Shown here: piece by piece, positions 59,108 through 64,000 of the stretch
Numbering within the stretch: the first letter of the stretch is position 1
How the letters are laid out: every line of letters starts with the position of its first letter
Assembly (NCBI GenBank): GCA_963775805.1
Contig: CAVZKG010000002.1
Location: 372,001 to 436,000 of the forward strand
DNA from: JAFAMB01 sp963775805
GTDB lineage: Bacteria; Verrucomicrobiota; Verrucomicrobiia; Chthoniobacterales; JAFAMB01
Direction of reading: 5' to 3'
DNA length: 64,000 nt
The notes under the pieces: generated by a model
What the model saw: only the letters and a program-made list of their open reading frames with translations
What the model was told of the DNA's origin: nothing
The model's database searches: none
Position numbers and translations under genes: made by a program

Positions 59108-60954
59108 CCAAACGCTTGAAACCGAAAAAGAATTCAGATCATCCATCGGCTTTACAGTCGTCGGTCACGACGGCTGACGAAGCGGTTCAAATCGTTGCTG
59201 CAATCCGCAAAGGCGAAGTGGATGCCCTTGTCGTTGGGACTCCTCCAAACGAGAAAATCTACACGCTGGAGAGCGCTGATCAGGCCTACCGGATATTTGT
59301 CGATAACATGGCTGGAGGTGCCACGACGTTCGCTGTCGACGGCACTATCCTCTACGCTAACAAACGCTTCGCCGAGATCGTCGAGGAACCCCTCGAGCTG
59401 ATTGTTGGCTCGTCGATCGCAAATTATCTGGCACCTGAAGATCGCGACAGTTTTGTCAGGCTGCAATCGGAGACCGGCGCGGGAAAATCAAAAGGAGAAT
59501 TGAAGCTGCTTCCACGAACTGATCGTACGCCGCGTGTTTGCCATGTCGCACTGGCCACCCTTCCGACGGACGGGGCGCACGTTTTTTGCGGTATTTTCAC
59601 GGAAATCACCGCCCTGGTAAAAGCAGAAGAAGAACTGAGGCACGCTCACAGCGAGCTGGAACTTCGCGTTGAGGAGCGTACCCGGGAGCTGGCCGCGTCG
59701 CTTGAATCGTTGCGCGAATCCGAACGGGAGCGCACGATTGCGCTAAAGAAAGCGGAGGAAGCCCGAGCAGAGGCTGAAGCTTCCAACGGCGCGAAGGATC
59801 GTTTTCTGGCGACGCTAAGTCACGAATTGCGGACCCCATTGAATGCAATATTCGGATGGACCCAATTGATGCGGAAATCGCTCAGCGACGGCGGTCCAGG
59901 AGATATCTTTAGTGAGGGATTAACCGTTATCGAGCGCAGTACGCGTGTCCAGGTTCAATTGATGGAAGATCTGCTGGACGTTTCCCGAGTCATCAGCGGG
60001 AAAATGGAGATCGACCTGGAGCTTGTCGATTTGGAAAAAATCGTTGATACCGCGATCGAGAATCTGCGCCCGTCAGCCGAAGCTGCAGGCATTAGTCTTG
60101 AACAAGAAATTGAAGCTTTGTCCCGTCCGGTTCGAGGGGATGCGATGCGGCTCCAGCAAGTGGTTTCAAATCTTCTCGGCAACGCGATCAAGTTTACGCC
60201 AGCCACAGGTAAAGTGAAGCTTCGGCTGGCGGAAGTGAATGGGGCGGCCGAGATTACGGTCATCGATACCGGGAAAGGAATTGCCCGGGAGTTTCTTGGT
60301 CACCTTTTCGAGAGGTTTGCCCAAGCGGACGCTGGTACCACTCGTAAACATCGCGGGTTGGGGCTTGGGCTTGCGATCGTCCGGTCTCTGGTAGCCTTGC
60401 ATGGCGGTACGGTGCAAGCCCATAGCGATGGCGAGGGAAAAGGAGCAACTTTTACTGTGCGAGTTCCGTTGTGGAGAACGAGCCAGAGCAAAATCAGCGC
60501 CGCAAGGGCACTCGCTGATCTATCGGAGCTGGTTCCAAATCCGGAGAGAAGCAATGTCCTCAACGGTGTGCACGTGATGGTTGTTGATGATGATCTTGAG
60601 TCGCGAGAGTTGCTGACGGCAATTCTGAAGCATTGTGAGGCGCGCGTGACACAAAGTGCCGATGCTCGGGACGCCTTTCAGGCGGTTCAGGCGGATACTC
60701 CGGATGTTTTGCTATGTGACATCGCGATGCCGGAAGAAGACGGTATCAGTTTCATCCGCAGATTACGCGAGCTAAGTTCGGCCACCGTAGCGGGTGTTCC
60801 GGCTATCGCCGTGACCGCTTCGGCCAGCCTGCAAGAGCGTGCGATTGCGCTTGAATCCGGGTTTCAAGAGCACATCTCGAAACCGTTCGATTATGATGAA
60901 CTCGTTTCAACCGTGGCCAGGCTCGCGCATCGGCGGCGGCACGGACGGAGCTAA
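59104..60954 (+). CDS. PAS hybrid histidine kinase of the kai operon
   Basis: 616 residues, GTG start overlapping the kaiB stop by four bases. Domains: conserved N-terminal segment (VAAIRKGEVDALVVG, about 31-45), PAS at about 60-172, coiled coil to about 225, HisKA with H240 (ATLSHELRTPLNAIFGW), HATPase_c with NLLGNAIKFTP, DTGKGIAREF and GLGLGLAIV, and a C-terminal receiver with D539 (LLCDIAMPEEDG) and K593. No membrane segment, so it is cytosolic. Coupling to kaiC/kaiB makes it the likely output or input kinase of the module. Confidence 0.93.
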   Translation: MTKRLKPKKNSDHPSALQSSVTTADEAVQIVAAIRKGEVDALVVGTPPNEKIYTLESADQAYRIFVDNMAGGATTFAVDGTILYANKRFAEIVEEPLELIVGSSIANYLAPEDRDSFVRLQSETGAGKSKGELKLLPRTDRTPRVCHVALATLPTDGAHVFCGIFTEITALVKAEEELRHAHSELELRVEERTRELAASLESLRESERERTIALKKAEEARAEAEASNGAKDRFLATLSHELRTPLNAIFGWTQLMRKSLSDGGPGDIFSEGLTVIERSTRVQVQLMEDLLDVSRVISGKMEIDLELVDLEKIVDTAIENLRPSAEAAGISLEQEIEALSRPVRGDAMRLQQVVSNLLGNAIKFTPATGKVKLRLAEVNGAAEITVIDTGKGIAREFLGHLFERFAQADAGTTRKHRGLGLGLAIVRSLVALHGGTVQAHSDGEGKGATFTVRVPLWRTSQSKISAARALADLSELVPNPERSNVLNGVHVMVVDDDLESRELLTAILKHCEARVTQSADARDAFQAVQADTPDVLLCDIAMPEEDGISFIRRLRELSSATVAGVPAIAVTASASLQERAIALESGFQEHISKPFDYDELVSTVARLAHRRRHGRS

Positions 60955-60998
60955 TATTTGACTAGCTCGGCCAAAAATGGATTTGCCGGGCGATTCTG

Positions 60999-61214
60999 CT
61001 ATTGCGCCGGCACGACTGTCGTGGTCGTTGTAGCCGGTGCCTGGTCCCGAACGACCGTCGTCGTTGTTGGAGCGCTCGAGTCAGTGACGGTAGTTGTTTT
61101 CCTTACCACAGTGGTTGTCGATGTAGTGGGCGGCGGTGTGACGACTTCGTCGCTGCCGCATCCGCAAATGCCAACCGCGATCCCGATCAATAAAAGTGGC
61201 CGAACAATCATCAT
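60999..61214 (-). CDS. Small Thr/Val-rich lipoprotein
   Basis: 71 residues: signal peptide (VRPLLLIGIAVG) and lipobox ICGC with the lipid-attached Cys at residue 19, then a repetitive Thr/Val tail with alternating TTTTVV blocks. It is probably anchored in the envelope with an extended, beta-prone tail. It lies between the kai operon and a second hybrid kinase, on the opposite strand. No family is recognised. Confidence 0.6.
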   Translation of the reverse strand: MMIVRPLLLIGIAVGICGCGSDEVVTPPPTTSTTTVVRKTTTVTDSSAPTTTTVVRDQAPATTTTTVVPAQ

Positions 61215-61959
61215 GTAAATTCCTCAAGGGATATTCGCGCCGCTCGTCGCTTTTGGATGTACGCGAGGCATTTAGGCAAAAGGCAGAATTAAGAGCGAAA
61301 GGGTCGCCCGGAGACCCTTTCTCTACGTCTCTTTCTTCGTTAAATCGTGCTCGTACTCCTGATCGTTCTCGTACTCGAGTTTTTGGCTAATGGCACGCCT
61401 AAATTGTTGTTGCTGAAAGTGCGACCGGAGGGCGCCGTTGGATTGCGATTGATGCATCTCCATTAGCCGTTCACCGCCCTAATCGTACTCGATTTAGGCC
61501 GGTGCGCGGGTGTTTTTCACATAAGGCATAACAGAGTGACGCCTTATGAGCGCTCACGCATAAACAAAAACTGATCCTGGGGTTCCGTCCCGCAAGGCGG
61601 ACGTCGCCCCAGGCTAGATTCTATTCACGCCTTCGGCGCTTAAGAGGAAGTCGCTAAAACTATCCTAACCCCGCCTTTTTCTTCGCGCCATGCGGAACAG
61701 ACCCCAATTCGCGCAAGCTACGATCCCGTCCCTGCGGCGTTTGTGGTCACGTTATCAATGAAGCTGAAACGGCTAAGGCACGTCTACCAAAGTATGTTTT
61801 ATCTTCGCGCAATTCGGAGCAGTCCCGAATACGCGGACGGCGGCACTGCAAGAAATGAATGGTTCACTGTCGTCTCTTTCGTTAAAGTAAACTCTTGTCG
61901 TCAGGTGTCATAACCGAAGAGAAAGGGAGAATACGGAAATTCGGAGTGCACCGGAAAGT
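61215..61959. repeat. 745-base intergenic region with a palindromic module
   Basis: 61565-61650 carries a CCTGGGG-type module (CTGGGGTTCCGTCCCGCAAG, CGCCCCAGG, GCCTTCGGCGCTTAAG). A GGCAGAATTAAGAG heptamer fragment lies near 61280. CTTCGCGCCATGCGGAACAG and CTTCGCGCAATTCGGAGCAG (61682 and 61803) are a degenerate direct repeat. No gene is supported; the promoter of the following kinase should lie in the last 150 bases. Confidence 0.6.
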
Positions 61960-64000
61960 ATGCAGGAAATCCAGCAACGGGCTCAGCAACAGATGAGTCG
62001 GGATAATACGGGCCTTGAAGAGCGGACAAGGGAACTTGGCGAGGCGCTCGCGATCATGCGGGCCACCCTGGAATCTACCACGGACGCAGTCCTGGTAACC
62101 GATGAATACGCGAATATCACCACGTTCAACGAAAAATATGTCCAGATGTGGGGAATTCCGGAGGAGGTCCTGAAGATCGGCAGGAGTAGCAAATGCTGGC
62201 AACTCGTAAGCGAACAATTTCCCGAGCCGCAAGCGTTCATGCAGCGCATCAACGAAATCTTAAACACCGGCCGGGAGAGCTTCGACCTGCGCGAGCGTAA
62301 GGATGGGCGAATATTTGAGATCTATTCCAAGGTCCTGAGCGTTGAAGACAGATTGGCGGGTCGCGTCTGGAGTTTCCGGGACGTAACGGAGCGACATTCG
62401 GCTGAGATTACGGCTCGCCGCCTGGCGGCAATCGTTGCCTCATCCGACGATGCGATCATTGGGAAAGACTTAACCAGTATCATTACCAATTGGAATTCCG
62501 GGGCTGAACGGATCCTTGGCTATACGGCAGAAGAGATGATCGGTACATCGATCATGAGATTGATTCCACCGGATCGCCAGGATGAAGAAGCCGATATTCT
62601 TTCTCGTATCCGGCGTGGGGAGCGCATTGATCACTTCGAAACGATTCGTGTCACCAAGGATGGGCGAAGACTCAATGTTTCAGTCACGGTTTCCCCGATC
62701 AAAGATTTAAGTGGTCACGTAGTTGGTGCGTCGAAAGTGATGCGAGATATCACCCAGCAAAAGAGAGGGGAAGAAGCACTCAAAAAAGCGATCGAAGAGG
62801 CAGAGACTGCAAATCGCCACCGGTTGCAAATCCTTGATAGCGAGCGGGAAGCCCGTTCCCAGGCGGAGCGCGCGAGCCGGATGAAAGATGAATTCCTTGC
62901 AACGCTCAGCCACGAACTTCGTACACCGCTCAATGCGGTTTTGGGGTGGGCGAGCGTTCTGCGACTTGGGAAGTTCGAGGGTGACGAATTAAATCAAGGA
63001 CTCGAAACGATAGAGCGAAATGCACGCGTGCAAGCGCAGATTATCGAAGACCTTCTCGATATGAGCCGGATTATTTCCGGGAAAGTGCGTCTGGAGATGA
63101 AGGAAATTGCGCTTCCCGCAATCCTCACAGAGGCGATCGAGACAATGCGCGCCACGGCAATCGCGAAAGGAGTGCGGCTGGAAGCTCAGATTCACTCCCC
63201 GGGCAACATTACATTCGGTGATCCCAACCGGCTGCAGCAGGTTTTTTGGAACCTCTTGAGTAACGCGATCAAGTTCACGCCGAAAGGTGGAACGGTCAGG
63301 GTGTTGCTCGAATATTTTGCGTCTTACCTGGAGGTTAGTTTCGCAGATGACGGTGAAGGCATTGCGCCGGAGTTTTTGCCCTATATTTTCAACCGGTTTC
63401 AGCAAGCGGATGCATCGACCAATCGTCGCCATGGCGGACTGGGCCTCGGGCTGGCTATCGTTAAGCAGTTGGTGGAACTCCACGGGGGACATGTGCGCGC
63501 AACAAGCGACGGACCGGGGAAAGGGGCCACGTTCACGGTACAGATTCCGCTCAGTTCGACTTCCACTGAACCGGCGATCGAACATCCTTTTGCTCAAAAT
63601 GCGATTCGACAGAGCGGGCCTTTACCGGACGTATCGCTTTCCGGTATTCACGTCCTGGTGGTGGATGATGAGACCGATGCGCGCGAGCTAGTGAAAAGGT
63701 TGCTGGAAATGGCCGGTGCGACGGTCACAACTGCCGTGACAGCAGGGGAAACGATGGAACAAATCGTCGAAAACCGGCCGGACCTGCTTGTTTGCGATAT
63801 CGGCATGCCTGGAGAGGATGGCTATTCGCTCATCAGGCGACTGCGTGCCATGGAGAATCCAGGGATAAAATCTCTGCCAGCGATAGCACTCAGCGCGTAC
63901 GCCCGGCCTGAGGATAGCGCAAAAGCAATTCTGGCCGGTTTTCATAATCACATGGCAAAACCGGTGGAAGTCGCTGAGTTGCTGGAAGCGGTTAAAACTC
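61960..64000 (+). CDS. Hybrid histidine kinase with two PAS domains (3' end outside window)
   Basis: The frame is open from the ATG at 61960 to the right edge (680 codons seen); a stop at 61888-61890 and no other start codon in between fix the start. Domains: short coiled coil, PAS at about 30-150 (DGRIFEIYSKVLSVEDRLAG), PAS at about 155-270 (NWNSGAERILGYTAEEMIGT), HisKA with H318 (ATLSHELRTPLNAVLGW), HATPase_c (NLLSNAIKFTP, GLGLGLAIV) and a receiver with D613 (LLVCDIGMPGEDGYS). It is closely similar in its kinase core to the kai-operon kinase, so it may be a paralogue. No membrane segment is seen. Confidence 0.92.
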   Translation, partial: MQEIQQRAQQQMSRDNTGLEERTRELGEALAIMRATLESTTDAVLVTDEYANITTFNEKYVQMWGIPEEVLKIGRSSKCWQLVSEQFPEPQAFMQRINEILNTGRESFDLRERKDGRIFEIYSKVLSVEDRLAGRVWSFRDVTERHSAEITARRLAAIVASSDDAIIGKDLTSIITNWNSGAERILGYTAEEMIGTSIMRLIPPDRQDEEADILSRIRRGERIDHFETIRVTKDGRRLNVSVTVSPIKDLSGHVVGASKVMRDITQQKRGEEALKKAIEEAETANRHRLQILDSEREARSQAERASRMKDEFLATLSHELRTPLNAVLGWASVLRLGKFEGDELNQGLETIERNARVQAQIIEDLLDMSRIISGKVRLEMKEIALPAILTEAIETMRATAIAKGVRLEAQIHSPGNITFGDPNRLQQVFWNLLSNAIKFTPKGGTVRVLLEYFASYLEVSFADDGEGIAPEFLPYIFNRFQQADASTNRRHGGLGLGLAIVKQLVELHGGHVRATSDGPGKGATFTVQIPLSSTSTEPAIEHPFAQNAIRQSGPLPDVSLSGIHVLVVDDETDARELVKRLLEMAGATVTTAVTAGETMEQIVENRPDLLVCDIGMPGEDGYSLIRRLRAMENPGIKSLPAIALSAYARPEDSAKAILAGFHNHMAKPVEVAELLEAVKT

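Overview
The window looks like a chromosomal segment of a free-living, probably soil-dwelling Gram-negative bacterium. I favour Verrucomicrobiota (Chthoniobacterales-like). This is a moderate-confidence inference from gene content (exported proteins with Sec signals and lipoboxes, SIMPL and OmpA-type envelope proteins, an ECF42-type sigma factor, PAS-hybrid histidine kinases) and from intergenic DNA packed with several dispersed short-repeat families. There is no rRNA; one tRNA-Cys is present. Genes are mostly short operons on both strands.

Layout. 0.4-4.8 kb: sugar ABC transporter (two permeases, binding protein, no ATPase) with a LacI regulator. 4.9-10.2 kb: DUF2277 protein, TetA-like MFS pump, PhzF protein, and a kinase-like/PEGA/OmpA membrane protein whose catalytic loop is degenerate. 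10.8-15.2 kb: FRG-domain protein overlapping a convergent tRNA-Cys, then a LacI / HpcH-aldolase / ACS-family MFS sugar-acid module. 15.2-16.75 kb: five tandem copies of a 320-bp palindromic repeat. 16.8-24.7 kb: DGPF protein, Uup-type ABC-F ATPase, SIMPL, NUDIX, VOC, aldo/keto reductase and AraC regulator. 25-29.2 kb: an intact-looking IS3 element, an LD-carboxypeptidase, and a frameshifted IS110 element inserted inside a dispersed repeat. 29.2-33.6 kb: ArsR-DUF2087 regulator, GNAT, frameshifted DUF3592 gene, aldo/keto reductase.

33.7-38.4 kb is an accessory, defence-like patch: a vapBC toxin-antitoxin pair, a decayed TPR fragment, an HNH endonuclease, and a methyltransferase-HNH fusion interrupted by one in-frame amber codon exactly where a Trp is expected. 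38.7-56.3 kb carries ordinary housekeeping and stress genes: TetR/aldo-keto reductase, small exported proteins, cyclophilin, ankyrin-YkuD transpeptidase, OsmC, SRPBCC/ArsR pair, isochorismatase-like protein, HELVH metalloprotease-like protein, DGPF/ECF42 sigma pair, CGNR-like regulator, NCS1 permease and MerR/aldo-keto reductase.

56.6-61.0 kb is the most striking operon: kaiC, two consecutive kaiB-like genes and a PAS hybrid histidine kinase, all overlapping end to end, with no kaiA. It looks like a KaiBC-based timing or stress-signalling module with its own output kinase. A second hybrid kinase follows and runs off the right edge.

The intergenic DNA is unusually structured. It holds 7-bp-period tracts that abut start and stop codons, a 9-bp-period family (including sixteen 18-bp tandem units), a CCTGGGG-type palindromic family, and a roughly 150-180 bp family built around TTCAACGCGACATCG. 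None of these families is an obvious protein-coding sequence.
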